A stretch of 64,000 nucleotides of DNA from Drosophila pseudoobscura (lineage: Eukaryota; Arthropoda; Insecta; Diptera; Drosophilidae): positions 496,001 through 560,000 of the forward strand of contig NC_046682.1 of the NCBI RefSeq assembly GCF_009870125.1, in the 5' to 3' direction. The translations under genes and the position numbers were made by a program. Below the pieces are notes generated by a model. That model was not told the origin of the DNA. It worked only from the letters and a program-made list of their open reading frames with translations, and made no database searches. Position 1 is the stretch's first letter, and each line of letters begins with the position of its first letter. This document shows positions 51,303 through 57,000 of this stretch, one piece after another.

Positions 51303-54031
51303 ACGAAACCCATCGGCCTTTCTTTTCTTGCGACGGCTACTAGGAGTCACTGGACCATCAATCTCGTCGTGGAAACATCGATCTGCTCCCTACAAACATA
51401 ACTTACAGGTAAAACGTATCATACCGAACTACCGTATACCGTATACCGTATCATAAACTAAATTGTATATACAAATTCATTCATTACCTGGAATCGTTGG
51501 GTAATTATCTCTAATTGTTGTTTCGTAATTTTTGGTTGCCGTTTTGTCATATCCGTAGGCTGTTTAGCATTAAACGGATACGAAATACATCGTGATATAA
51601 ATACGTACAGCTGAATTCGGCGTTTGCGTTCTTCCTCCTCGCGTTCATGTTTATCCTAACAAAAAAGTGGTTAATTCTTAATTAATGATGGAAATAAAAT
51701 AACTTTAACTTATCGGCAAAAATTTAGTTTTGGATGTGAAAAGTAACAACATTTAATTTAATTTGTGTTTCCGTTGGGTAAAACTGACCGAAAAAGCATT
51801 ACAAACGTGTGGTTTTAAAAATAATTTGTTTCTAAGGATATGACTATGGTGTAAAAACAAATTAGTATAAAATTTGTTTGAAATGGATAAAGCGACAACA
51901 AAACATAAAAATTAAAGAAATCGGATAACATTTGGGAAAACCTCATGCTGGAGTAGTCTAAAATGCATGAAATTTCAGATTGCGACTTATGGAGCTCCTT
52001 TTGCGATTCAAATTAAAATAATCTTTACAGGTGTAAAAAAAAAAATATTTTAGAGGAAGTTTTTTTACTTAAATGTACTTTAATGTACACTTACATGTGG
52101 GTCTCCTGTTTCAGGCTTATCGCTGTTAACAGATGGTGATGGTGACACAGGTCGTGGCAGTGAGTTGGCCCTCGACGATCCGATGCTCTGATTTAATGTT
52201 TCTTGCGAAACACCACTAGATGATGATAGCAACAAATGATTATTACTTTGTATTACCTCCTGGAATTGAGCATCCACTGATGACCAAACACGGGTAATGC
52301 TGTTACTGTACTGTGACTGAGTCATATTCCCAGTTATATAGGATACATCAGTCACACCCCTAGCAGCCAAACTTTTCTGATCGGAGAAGCTTGTGTGCAG
52401 GTATGGCTGTTCAATAGTGAACTTTTTATGTGGATTGTTTATTTGTTTCTGCTGATGATGGTGACTGTGATAAGGAGATAATGTTGCTTGTTGTCTTTGC
52501 AGATGACCTGACGAGCTTAACTGCTGTATTATTATTCTATTTTTTCCAGAGATGTGCTGCTTGTAACTGGATTTACATTCACCAAATGAGCTAACAAACT
52601 GACTGTCATTCACATTTTAAATATACATTGGCAATGGAATGGTATGTTCATGGATTGTTTTTTCACGCAATATTATTTCATAACCATACATACGTTTATA
52701 TTTAAAACCAATTTTGTTCCATTACACCATTCACTCGATTTAGTTCATGAAAATTTCTTTACGCAGACGTTTAAGTGCAGTCATCAGTCATGTTCATGTC
52801 AATTCGCAAAATTGTATGCCTTTTGATTGCATCTATCAATGCCTAATTGATACGTTTAAGCTGTATTTTGTATCGTAATTGTAAAGTTAAAGAATTAAAA
52901 GAACTGTTTTTGTTTTAGAAAGCCCGACGTTATCTGTATCTTGAAAATTTGTATCAATCTAGCTATTAATTTGATAAAAAGCTAGGTTGACATATTCAAG
53001 TTATGCCAAAAAAGTAAAATGAGTCCTAGTATTCAGACAAGATACATTTTTCTCTAGCGAAACCAGGCATGACCGTTAAGAAACATGTTCATTCCATTTC
53101 TGTCCCGCCATATTAGCCATATTAGCTTATTTAAGGCTAATCAATTCTTCAAGATCGGGGGTGCCACAGAGGTCTATTCCAACCGATATCCAATTGAGTT
53201 GGAATTCTAGAAGGCAAAGCGGGAACTCTCGGTTGGTTTGGTCATATAAAGTGTAACAGTTTGGAAAGATTACACAGCCCCACAAAAACAAAAGTTCCAT
53301 GCGCGTCTGACCAGAGTACCATACTCCCATGTATTTTGGTGAGCTGGACAAGCGAATCTGAAGTTAGAAAAAAAAAACCTGACGTGATGAATCAAATCTG
53401 ACCTTGGATTCACGTTCAGCGTACCAAAATATGGTAAGAATTTGTGATTTATCTTGTTCAGCATAATTTAAAAAGCTCTAGTCAAATCTCTACTAGAATT
53501 GTCATTCATATCCGGTGAGTACCGGGTATAAAAAATTAAATAAACATTTGAACTCCGAAAAAAGTGTCCGAAAAATGAAATTTCCCAAGATCCTGTATCA
53601 CCTGCAGGGTCAAAAAGTCAAGAGTTTTCTTTGGTACCCCAGCTTAATTTATAGACACAAATTTGTGTTAGCAAAATGCATACGAACCTGGGAATGCCGT
53701 TGTTTGGAACCTCAAGGTTACCCCCTTCGGCGCGATTACCATGTACTTGGTCATTTTTTGATGGGCCTGGGACCATTGCCCCCCCGACACCAACATTTCC
53801 AACATCAGTTCGATTTACAACAGCAATGGCATTAGATGCCCTATGGTTTCCATCAAAATCACCGTTAGATCCAGATACGGGAATGTTAGATCCAACCGCG
53901 GGACTTGAAGTACCACTTGCTACAGTAATGCCTCCCGCAGACTTAGGCGGTACTGCAAGACGGCTTTTAGTTGACACATTTACTATGGGATCTTCTTCGC
54001 CCTCTTCCTCACTAGAACTAGGATCAATCAT
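14308..54031 (-). CDS. Cadps: Calcium-dependent secretion activator (CAPS/CADPS), 22 coding exons
   Basis: CAPS primes dense-core and synaptic vesicles for Ca2+-triggered exocytosis at the plasma membrane. Coding exons in transcript order: 53688..54031, 52095..52602, 51488..51655, 44879..45054, 44515..44746, 44208..44458, 43033..43263, 42835..42979, 42083..42189, 41847..42022, 41577..41783, 39714..39850, 39470..39657, 39128..39417, 38957..39069, 33514..33670, 28418..28559, 27884..28051, 16586..16895, 16138..16518, 14572..14711, 14308..14524. All introns are GT-AG and all phases agree. The sum is 4788 bases, or 1595 residues plus stop. The product follows vertebrate CADPS closely from about residue 285 to 1480. 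The start [13 protein letters not shown] resembles the vertebrate CAPS start, and an in-frame TGA lies just upstream. Introns are swollen by transposons; the largest (16896-27883) is 11 kb. Exon edges were placed by eye; exon 2 has the weakest acceptor. Confidence 0.95.
15140..15575 (+). repeat. Family A repeat, truncated copy with internal deletion
   Basis: It matches the last two modules of the 22.5-23.7 kb copy (CTATTAAGGCTAGAGTAACC; GTGTCGTTNAATATTA). The segment between GGCGTCTGCC and CCTCCTCGTTT that is present in the full copies is cleanly missing. It lies in Cadps intron 20, the only sizeable repeat there. Confidence 0.8.
16138..16895 (-). CDS. Cadps: Cadps exons 19-20: MUN domain, C-terminal part
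   Basis: Exon 19 (16586..16895) encodes [20 protein letters not shown] followed by RDLHW, and the block [20 protein letters not shown]. Exon 20 (16138..16518) encodes [16 protein letters not shown] and the segment [20 protein letters not shown]. Both align with the end of the vertebrate MUN region. The intron between them is only 67 bases. Confidence 0.94.
17115..18749. mobile_element. Fold-back Tc1-like element with about 660-bp inverted arms
   Basis: Starts CACTCCCCGACACTTGAATA, ends with its complement, and is flanked by TA on both sides, as for Tc1/mariner insertions. The arms 17115-17775 and 18091-18749 are nearly identical inverted copies. Each arm encodes the same N-terminal transposase piece ([35 protein letters not shown]), read plus at 17410..17670 and minus at 18194..18499. 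This is the helix-turn-helix DNA-binding region of Tc1-type transposases. The 315-bp centre lacks a recognisable catalytic domain, so the element is non-autonomous. Confidence 0.88.
18830..19190 (-). repeat. Family A repeat, partial copy inside the hAT-like element
   Basis: It contains the complement of the family start (CGAGTACCCGATAT at its right end), TACTGATCAAGAATATATAT, a short GGACGGACAGACGGAC tract and GTGGGGGCAGAAGGGGGTGG. Only the first third of the 1.1-kb unit is present. Confidence 0.75.
19271..20554. other. AT-rich Cadps intron DNA, nothing recognised
   Basis: There is no coding frame or repeat related to other parts of the window between the hAT-like element and the Helitron. 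Confidence 0.5.
20555..21240 (+). mobile_element. Helitron remnant, 5' end plus helicase C-terminal piece
   Basis: The start TCTAATATATAAAATTCTCG, preceded by A, matches Helitron 5' ends. From 21077 a frame reads [20 protein letters not shown] followed by [19 protein letters not shown], the C-terminal region of the PIF1-like helicase of RepHel. It stops at GKFQG (21239), where unrelated sequence joins. The segments ATATTGGATGCAT and ATTACAGACGGACT are shared with the copy at 49.18-49.99 kb. Confidence 0.78.
21576..21960 (+). repeat. Family A repeat, partial copy
   Basis: It starts ATACCCGATACTTAAAAAGA, continues with TATATATATTCTTGATCAGC and a degenerate TCCGTC tract, and breaks off after GGCGAAAATCTGTGGCATCC. 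It is immediately followed by the 5'-truncated jockey-like LINE. Confidence 0.75.
21990..22550 (+). pseudogene. Jockey-like LINE ORF2, endonuclease part (left of a split copy)
   Basis: It begins 5'-truncated within the endonuclease ([12 protein letters not shown]), continues with the catalytic [19 protein letters not shown] and the block [11 protein letters not shown], and reaches the linker [19 protein letters not shown]. At 22551 a family A repeat interrupts it; the LINE resumes near 23669. One frameshift precedes the long open frame at 22061. Confidence 0.83.
22551..23668 (+). repeat. Full-length family A repeat inserted in a LINE
   Basis: This is the reference copy for family A here: palindromic start, TCCGTC tract at 22696-22736, GGNCGAAAATCTG modules at about 22868, 23205 and 23341, and an end at CAACGTTCCTCCTCGTTTTA. 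LINE sequence flanks both sides, with TTTTAT-like text at both junctions. A short duplication or A/T target preference is possible. Confidence 0.85.
23669..25860 (+). pseudogene. Jockey-like LINE ORF2, reverse transcriptase to 3' end
   Basis: It continues the copy split at 22551: [37 protein letters not shown] motifs [50 protein letters not shown] and the catalytic YADDVK near 24952, then [13 protein letters not shown] and LEYGSCVW, ending [20 protein letters not shown]. At least four frameshifts (about 24640, 24970, 25250, 25455) kill it. A 130-bp piece of its own tail lies inverted at 24112..24240. Confidence 0.86.
24112..24240 (-). mobile_element. Inverted, 5'-truncated copy of the LINE tail inside the LINE
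   Basis: It is nearly the reverse complement of 25735-25855: TTCGAGGAAAATTAGCACTA, AGCATGCAAT, and ACTAGAAAGGTGTGTAAGGA. It splits the frame between KSNGIRL and [15 protein letters not shown] very short antisense insertion of a sister LINE is the simplest origin. Confidence 0.8.
25861..26939. other. Mixed intron DNA with a GC-rich patch and a family A scrap
   Basis: A GC-rich patch at 25870-26040 has no recognised content. At 26104-26175 a stretch with CGGCAGCAGCCTATGCA is shared, inverted, with 55.86-55.93 kb. At about 26560-26710 a minus-oriented family A scrap shows GGGACGGACGAACGG, TGCTGATCAAGTATATACTC and ATTNGAGTACCGG-like text. Confidence 0.5.
26940..27215 (+). pseudogene. Non-LTR reverse transcriptase scrap
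   Basis: Across one frameshift the text reads [11 protein letters not shown] / LDISQAFD, then [36 protein letters not shown] and a final QGSVLSPTT. This is RT motif A to B of a jockey/I-type LINE. It is short and isolated, and a different family from the copy at 23.7-25.8 kb. Confidence 0.65.
27632..27662. repeat. (TA)n microsatellite
   Basis: About 15 uninterrupted AT units in Cadps intron 18. Confidence 0.9.
27884..28559 (-). CDS. Cadps: Cadps exons 17-18: MUN domain, middle, with Ala/Asn/Pro-rich linker
   Basis: Exon 17 (28418..28559) encodes [20 protein letters not shown] followed by [15 protein letters not shown], strongly conserved in CAPS. Exon 18 (27884..28051) encodes a degenerate Ala-Leu-Asn repeat ([19 protein letters not shown]), then [17 protein letters not shown]. 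It occupies the place where vertebrate CADPS has its repeated NLPNV/NLPKV linker, so a variable repetitive linker at this point is expected. Exon 18 ends in phase 2 and joins exon 19 across an 11-kb intron. Confidence 0.92.
28702..28885 (+). mobile_element. Tc1-like terminal fragment
   Basis: It starts after TA with CAGTGGCGAGCTATGTGAAT, then TTATCACTTTTCACTTTAAG, CGCCTGTGAAATCTTT. The inner part matches the ends of the two rearranged Tc1-like copies (45530 onward; complement up to 40800), so this is a third, better preserved terminus of that family. Confidence 0.65.
28886..31216 (+). pseudogene. LOA-clade LINE remnant, copy 2
   Basis: ORF1-like text (28890-29650; [20 protein letters not shown] in one frame) leads into an ORF2 start near 29650 with [21 protein letters not shown] deletion then jumps to the post-RT region at 29900 ([32 protein letters not shown]). 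Later come FYTDGS of RNase H near 30510 and the C-terminal segment [20 protein letters not shown] with a CMSC zinc-type pair. It ends in AACCTAACCTAACC at 31200-31213. It is the same family as 3.9-5.6 kb. Confidence 0.78.
31217..31900. other. Unassigned retroelement-like sequence
   Basis: The GC content is higher than in the neighbouring AT-rich introns. The minus strand at 31620-31710 reads [20 protein letters not shown], possibly retroviral-type pol of an LTR element, but this is weak. The motif TTTCCGGATTGAGAATA near 31370 is shared with 1.95 and 60.23 kb. Confidence 0.35.
31901..33350 (+). pseudogene. Jockey-like LINE ORF2 remnant, second copy
   Basis: The text follows the 22-25.8 kb [91 protein letters not shown] and the RT active site MYADDVKI near 32994, then [11 protein letters not shown]. 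An internal deletion joins this to the 3' end ([12 protein letters not shown]). A direct repeat of AATAAATAACAAAGCAAACC follows at 33400-33450. It is the closest relative of the split copy at 560-1880. Confidence 0.83.
33514..33670 (-). CDS. Cadps: Cadps exon 16: MUN domain
   Basis: One 157-base exon encodes [20 protein letters not shown], the block [19 protein letters not shown] and [12 protein letters not shown], a highly conserved MUN segment. Its acceptor is at 33671-33672 and its GTAAGT donor follows base 33514. It is isolated: 5.3 kb of repeat-rich intron lies to its right and 5 kb holding two broken LINEs to its left. Confidence 0.94.
34020..34480 (-). repeat. Family A repeat, degenerate copy
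   Basis: It shows GGAACGTTGTGAG at the left, TGCTGATCAAGAATATATAT, a GGTCGGAAACGCTTTCTTCT block and ATTTGAGTATC at the right, in minus orientation. The internal modules are heavily eroded. Confidence 0.7.
34481..35058. mobile_element. TA-flanked TIR-type repeat, copy 1
   Basis: It is similar to 36601..37437 along its length. The complement of the right end, after TA, is CACTATTCAACAAAATTTTA then GATAGATTTTGAGC. The end type fits Tc1/mariner but no transposase is visible. The left border is uncertain. Confidence 0.5.
35059..36034. other. Cadps intron 15 DNA, nothing recognised
   Basis: AT-rich sequence between the first TA-flanked repeat and the candidate alternative exon, with only short unconserved frames. 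Confidence 0.45.
36035..36292 (-). CDS. Cadps: Candidate alternative terminal exon of Cadps
   Basis: A good 3' splice site (GATTTATTTAG) precedes a 258-base open frame that is in phase with exon 15 (phase 0) and runs 85 codons to TAA. The peptide (starting [20 protein letters not shown]) is hydrophilic and not transposon-like. Splicing exon 15 to it would give a 1176-residue protein with the C2 and PH domains but little of the MUN domain. It sits in intron 15, between two TA-flanked repeats. It could instead be a chance open frame; no homologous isoform is known to me. Confidence 0.5.
   Translation of the reverse strand: MRRHDKVEKIKTRKEDGDVSGEHNISELGSAASHGIIGKTEQAIAAGTSTDGSSFRYCMPTHAVYTSPVPTARTNQLKIRFRDRD
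36601..37437. mobile_element. TA-flanked TIR-type repeat, copy 2
   Basis: The right end read on the minus strand is CAGTAGTCAACAAAATTGAA after TA. Inverted repeats inside the ends share TATGATAGATTTAGG and NGTTTAATAAT: left at 36620-36660, right complement at 37350-37400. There is no coding frame. The family is unnamed as far as I can tell. Confidence 0.6.
37438..38956. other. Cadps intron 15 DNA, nothing recognised
   Basis: AT-rich and low complexity. It holds no repeat shared with other parts of the window that I could see. Confidence 0.45.
38957..39850 (-). CDS. Cadps: Cadps exons 12-15: start of the MUN domain region
   Basis: Exons 39714..39850, 39470..39657, 39128..39417 and 38957..39069 encode residues about 849-1091. 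Recognisable CAPS blocks are [59 protein letters not shown] and [11 protein letters not shown]. This is the region leading into the MUN (Munc13-homology) domain that engages SNAREs. Exon 15 ends in phase 0, so it can splice either to exon 16 (33670) or to the candidate terminal exon at 36292. Confidence 0.94.
39957..39982. repeat. (CT)n microsatellite
   Basis: About 12 CT units in Cadps intron 11, at the edge of the rearranged Tc1-like copy. Confidence 0.9.
40015..40800. mobile_element. Rearranged Tc1-like element, copy 1 (transposase halves inverted)
   Basis: The minus strand, from about 40345 down to 40080, gives the middle part of a Tc1-type transposase ([30 protein letters not shown]). 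The plus strand from about 40345 to 40590 gives the C-terminal half ([20 protein letters not shown] followed by [13 protein letters not shown]). The halves point away from each other. The right end is the complement of GTGGATACATGCTCATCAC and is cut by the hAT-like element at 40801. Confidence 0.75.
40801..41324. mobile_element. Non-autonomous hAT-like element with 8-bp target duplication
   Basis: Flanked on both sides by GTATCCAC (40793-40800 and 41325-41332). Its ends are TAGTGTTGGGTAAAC and the complement of TAGTGTTGTGTTGCTC. The left part holds a tandem array of TTGCTCAGTTGCTCAC-type units (40880-40990). The right part holds the inverted equivalent GAACAAGTGAGCAAA repeats. There is no transposase. 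An 8-bp duplication and repeated sub-terminal motifs are typical of hAT elements. Confidence 0.87.
41577..43263 (-). CDS. Cadps: Cadps exons 7-11: C2 and PH domains
   Basis: Exons 7-9 (43033..43263, 42835..42979, 42083..42189) encode the C2 domain, residues about 560-720, with the signature [17 protein letters not shown] and [12 protein letters not shown]. Exons 10-11 (41847..42022, 41577..41783) encode the PH domain, residues about 720-848, with [29 protein letters not shown] and [11 protein letters not shown]. In CAPS the PH domain binds acidic phosphoinositides and the C2 domain takes part in Ca2+ and dimer regulation (family knowledge). All expected family blocks are present and uninterrupted. 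Confidence 0.94.
43480..43855 (-). repeat. Family A repeat, degenerate copy
   Basis: It holds TTGTTCCTTCTGGCTATAATG, TTAATGCTGATCAAAAATAT and GAAAACGCTTTCTTCTGTGT, and ends at TCATCGAGTACCGTTTATAA. It lies in Cadps intron 6. Confidence 0.65.
44208..45054 (-). CDS. Cadps: Cadps exons 4-6: conserved N-terminal domain
   Basis: Exon 4 (44879..45054), exon 5 (44515..44746) and exon 6 (44208..44458) encode a stretch conserved across animal CAPS. It includes [18 protein letters not shown], then [13 protein letters not shown], then the segment [20 protein letters not shown]. Exon 6 carries [16 protein letters not shown] and [20 protein letters not shown]. Introns between these exons are short, unlike most of this gene. 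The phases (2, 0, 2) match the next exons. Confidence 0.93.
45530..46300. mobile_element. Rearranged Tc1-like element, copy 2 (same inverted halves)
   Basis: Starts after TA with GTGGATACATGTTCATCAC. The minus strand from about 46035 down to 45650 encodes the C-terminal half ([20 protein letters not shown]; then [20 protein letters not shown]). The plus strand from about 46035 to 46290 encodes the middle part ([22 protein letters not shown]). It is the same head-to-head arrangement as copy 1 but in the opposite orientation on the chromosome. Confidence 0.77.
46572..47296. mobile_element. 1360/hoppel-like P-superfamily element with 7-bp target duplication
   Basis: The ends are CAAAGACTATAAAATACCAA and the complement of CAAAGACTATACAATACCAA, flanked by CTTTTAT at 46565-46571 and 47297-47303. 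The end motif (CAAAGAC...AATANCAAGATG) resembles the Drosophila 1360/hoppel terminus, and a 7-bp duplication fits that group (family knowledge). The inverted similarity extends inward (GGNGCGGCACAGTGGG near 46807 and its complement near 47030), so the arms are about 270 bp. No transposase is encoded. Confidence 0.8.
47302..47920 (+). repeat. Family A repeat, partial copy
   Basis: It starts TATACCCGATACTCAAAATT directly after the 1360-like element's target duplication. It continues with the GTCTGTCTGTCCG tract, GGACGAAAATCTGTGGCA, a TA run at 47692-47720 and a second module (CAGATTTTCGTCC, inverted). It fades near 47920, where a Tc1-like remnant follows. Confidence 0.75.
48087..49039 (-). pseudogene. 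Tc1-like transposase pseudogene
   Basis: The minus strand reads a near-complete DD34E-type transposase with breaks: N-terminal helix-turn-helix ([38 protein letters not shown]), [17 protein letters not shown] (first Asp), then after a gap [19 protein letters not shown] (second Asp) and [18 protein letters not shown] (Glu). An in-frame stop lies at 48809 and another after SDEKKI. It is a different family from the other Tc1-like elements here. Confidence 0.85.
49095..49182 (-). repeat. Family A repeat scrap
   Basis: A piece of about 85 bases from the start of the unit (minus orientation): CTTCTGGACGTTACACACAT, CACAAATCTAATATACCCCT, ATTTTGAGTATCCGGTATAA. It abuts the Helitron 3' end. Confidence 0.75.
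49183..49990 (-). mobile_element. Helitron remnant with helicase C-terminus and intact 3' CTAG end
   Basis: The minus-strand frame 49723-49268 reads [20 protein letters not shown], then [40 protein letters not shown] (helicase motif region) and [17 protein letters not shown]. Downstream the minus strand ends ...GGCGGGTCACCTAG followed by T, the CTRR-type 3' terminus of Helitrons. The right part up to about 49990 is shared with the copy at 20.56-21.24 kb. Confidence 0.82.
50141..50305 (+). mobile_element. Second Helitron 5' end, opposite orientation
   Basis: TCAAATATATTAAATTCTCG with the following GAACTTCTCCGAAATGGCTT and TTCTTGAAATTTTATGTGCT parallels the Helitron start at 20555. It points right while the neighbouring Helitron points left, so the two are head to head. 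Confidence 0.6.
50473..51020. mobile_element. Possible solo LTR
   Basis: The segment starts TGTTGACACTTTCGG and ends CCCGAAACACA, flanked by TAAC on both sides (50469-50472, 51021-51024). It holds an AATAAATAAA-type signal near 50853. Repeated AAAGTGTCT/AGACACTTTT motifs occur inside. TG...CA ends with a 4-bp duplication fit an LTR, but no primer site or coding part is present, so this is tentative. Confidence 0.4.
51268..51301. repeat. (TA)n microsatellite
   Basis: About 16 TA units in Cadps intron 3, next to a GC-richer stretch at 51000-51200 in which no gene was recognised. Confidence 0.9.
51488..54031 (-). CDS. Cadps: Cadps exons 1-3: N-terminal low-complexity region and conserved linker
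   Basis: Exon 1 (53688..54031) encodes an acidic start followed by Ser/Gly/Asn/Val-rich sequence with little predicted order. Exon 2 (52095..52602) is rich in Ser, Gln and His, and its reading phase matches exon 1 (AG plus T makes Ser). It ends at a consensus GTAAGT donor. Exon 3 (51488..51655) starts with a charged helix-like run ([10 protein letters not shown]) and continues into the conserved CAPS segment QLYVFI...[11 protein letters not shown]. It ends with RFQ, which joins exon 4 [13 protein letters not shown] exactly as in the vertebrate protein. Exon 2 is the least conserved piece, so alternative splicing there is possible. Confidence 0.88.
52603..53687. other. Cadps intron 1
   Basis: Mostly AT-rich. 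At 53130-53470 a stretch of more balanced composition gives two overlapping minus-strand frames ([30 protein letters not shown]). It looks like an old transposon piece, but no family was recognised. Confidence 0.45.
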
Positions 54032-54076
54032 GATAGATACGAAAGGAAGCCGTTGAGTCAGGCGTTGTACTCAAAC
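53688..54076 (-). promoter_or_regulatory. Cadps: 5' UTR splice acceptor upstream of the Cadps start codon
   Basis: Reading the minus strand, AAACTAAATTACAG ends just before base 54076, 45 bases upstream of the Cadps ATG (54031). This looks like a 3' splice site, so at least one non-coding first exon and the promoter probably lie further right, in the 54.1-58.1 kb interval. The donor was not located. Confidence 0.45.
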
Positions 54077-57000
54077 CTGTAATTTAGTTTACAAAAAATA
54101 TATTTAACTGTTATTTGGATCGGCATAAGATTTTTAGGTTATTATCGAAGGTGCATAGAGTCCCTAATATTTTTTTCAGGTGCGATTGGCGTCATAATTT
54201 CTTATTCTACATTAGCGGTATTCACGTACCATCAAATTTGTACTTTCACGATTTTAGTAAGCCAAAGTTTGTGAACAATATTTCAAAAATGGTATGTGCA
54301 TGTATGTGTATGTATGAAGACATCTTCACAGAAATTACGACAGGTGGAAGTGGATGTGTGAAACACCCAGAAGGAAGCGTTTCCGACCCCATAATGTATA
54401 TATGTTCTTGATCAGCATCGAACATAGTATGTTTAGAAAGGCGCTTGCCGCGACTCAAAAAGTTCCCGCTCCTTTAATATGGTTTTTTCATTTTTTATTG
54501 AATGTATACAAAAATAAACCAATCCGATAATACGGATTCTTGATAATCATGTAGACACATTTTTTTTGTTCACGGTTTTCCCGTTTTATCTTCGATTCGG
54601 CAGTCGTGGACTTCAAACATACTCTTTTAGTTTAATATAAAATTAATGTGCATATGTGACAGACTCTATCTGCTGTATGGCTTTATCAACTCGATGTTTG
54701 AGAAAAAATTTATATGTTATATATGTACATATATTCATGAGTGTTGGAAAAAGAGTACCGGGACTAATTAGCACATGAGTCATATTTTGTTTACACATGT
54801 TCTTATTTTATCCTGTGTCTCTATGCAGCATTTTTATTTATATTCATTAATGAAAGTATGCTTTTATCAAATTTTGAATATATGTACCTAATACTTGGCT
54901 TTTGTTTTTCCAAAACCCATATTAGTATTTTATATTTTTAGTAACAAAATAAAACAACGGTACAAATCATATGATTTGTTGTATATAACACACATATATA
55001 CACGTTAATATATGGATATGTTGGGTCACCCTTAGACGCGACCTGTCAAACAATTTTCAATTCAGAAATAGTTCGATATTTTTAAAATCTTACATCTGAA
55101 CGCTATTCACTGATTGGGGTTCACGTGCTAAAAAATTATGTTAGTTCAAGTACATTATGTATACATTGTTTGTAAGTATTTAACGATTAATAGCAAGGGC
55201 GAATATGGTGGTAAGGCACACACCCTTCACGATATGCTAATGTCAACATGTAATTTTCACTTCATGAATTATGATTGTAGATATATATATTTCAGTCAAA
55301 TATTAACAAAAGATTTAAATATTAAACAAGTTCGCATTTAGTATATTCAATCACCGTACATATCAAATTTAAAAAAACGAAGACGTTCTTTTTGCAAGGT
55401 ATATTATTTGAACGGAGAAATTTTTTTATATTTTGTGTTACAACGGCACATAGTAAAGTTCCATGGAAAAATATCGATACCTTTATTTTACACTAAATTA
55501 GAAATATAAGGTGTTCTTGAAACAGATTTATATTTCTCATTGTTAAGATAAATCAATATTGTGGTAATATATTTTAATTATATAATTTAAATTTGTATAA
55601 CATAGTAAAGTTTTGAAGTAATATATTTTAAAATAAAATTGAGAATTTTTTTTTGTTGAGCTACTTAGATTTTTTAGCTGCTTATGCTTGCGATCTATTT
55701 AATAAAAGTCGATGATTGTTCGATTTAATACGATTTATTGTGGAGGATGGTAAATATACATATATACTGTGATACAGAGTGAAAGGGATAGAGAAAGGTT
55801 TGAGTTCGGTTTGCGACGAGAGCACGACAATTCTGTTCAATGATTAGCTCGATTCAAGAAGGGCCGGTAGAGAAGACGAAATAAAGAAAGAAATACGCGA
55901 GAAAACGGCTGCATAGGCTGCTGCCGTGCGGATTCATATAGATATGTAGACTACAATGTGGTACACTGTTTGGGCATTGCAAACAACAAACAATAAAAGA
56001 CGCCATCTTTACTGACGCACCACGGGCTATAATCTATGGATTATTGTTTAATATTCGTCTGCGTAGCCCAACAGTTTTTGTGTTTTAAGTATGTATATGA
56101 TAATACTCTGAAATATTAATTAAAAGATGTAGTTAAATTTGCATAACCAAGAAACACTAACCTTGAACAATGAAAACACTTACCCATAATGATTCTGATT
56201 TCATAACCTCATCGTTATTAAATTTTCAACTCTCCTGCCATTCACATAAATTACAAACAATATGAAATTTAAAATTGATTTTTAGATACTCCCAGTTCAC
56301 ATGAGTCTTCTCAGTTCTGTTTTATTTTGCTACTTTATCTACTTTACTAAATTGACGAAACAAAAAAATATCGATCTAATCGATGGGACGATATTTGACA
56401 GTACTGTACTGCACAACAGCATTGTTGCCGGTGCCCTCTATGAATTATATTTTTTTTTGTGTCTTCACTAAATTAATCGAATCCAGCAATCTTTACGTAT
56501 TTTTGGCTGAAAATTATGTATACAAACGTAACTCGAAAGAAACAATATTAATTAATTATATTAATTAAAACAATATTACTACTAAATTTGCCAAATAAGC
56601 ATCGCAAACTCTTTAATTCAATAGCGCTTGTTATCCCGTGTTTTTTTTTTGCAAATGTCACTTGTTTGTCTATATGTACGTGTATGGAATGGAATGTATT
56701 TAAAATATTCGGAATGTACATGCATTGGGTGATATATCCAAGCTGTAACTATATTCTTCGGGACTGCGAAGCCAAGACAGGACTCAATACTTTGCAGACT
56801 TTTTTGCATTTGGGACCACTCATGATGGATACATAAAATGATTGGTTTCTTTGTAGGTATGAATACTTATACTTACATATGTTTCATGTAATAAGAAAAA
56901 GAATACTAATTTTAGGCTAAACTGAATAATTATATTTAGTTTTCTCCTATTTTAGTGCACACTCAGTAAATATATATATGGAGTCTGGATCTAACTTCAT

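Noticed and set aside
52095..52602. A separate single-exon gene on the minus strand
   Set aside because: The frame joins exon 1 and exon 3 of Cadps in phase and ends at a consensus GTAAGT donor, so it is a Cadps exon.
55740..56075. A complete solo LTR
   Set aside because: TGTTGGGC/CCACA-type ends can be proposed on the minus strand, but the flanks do not match, so it is kept only as a remark in the intergenic entry.
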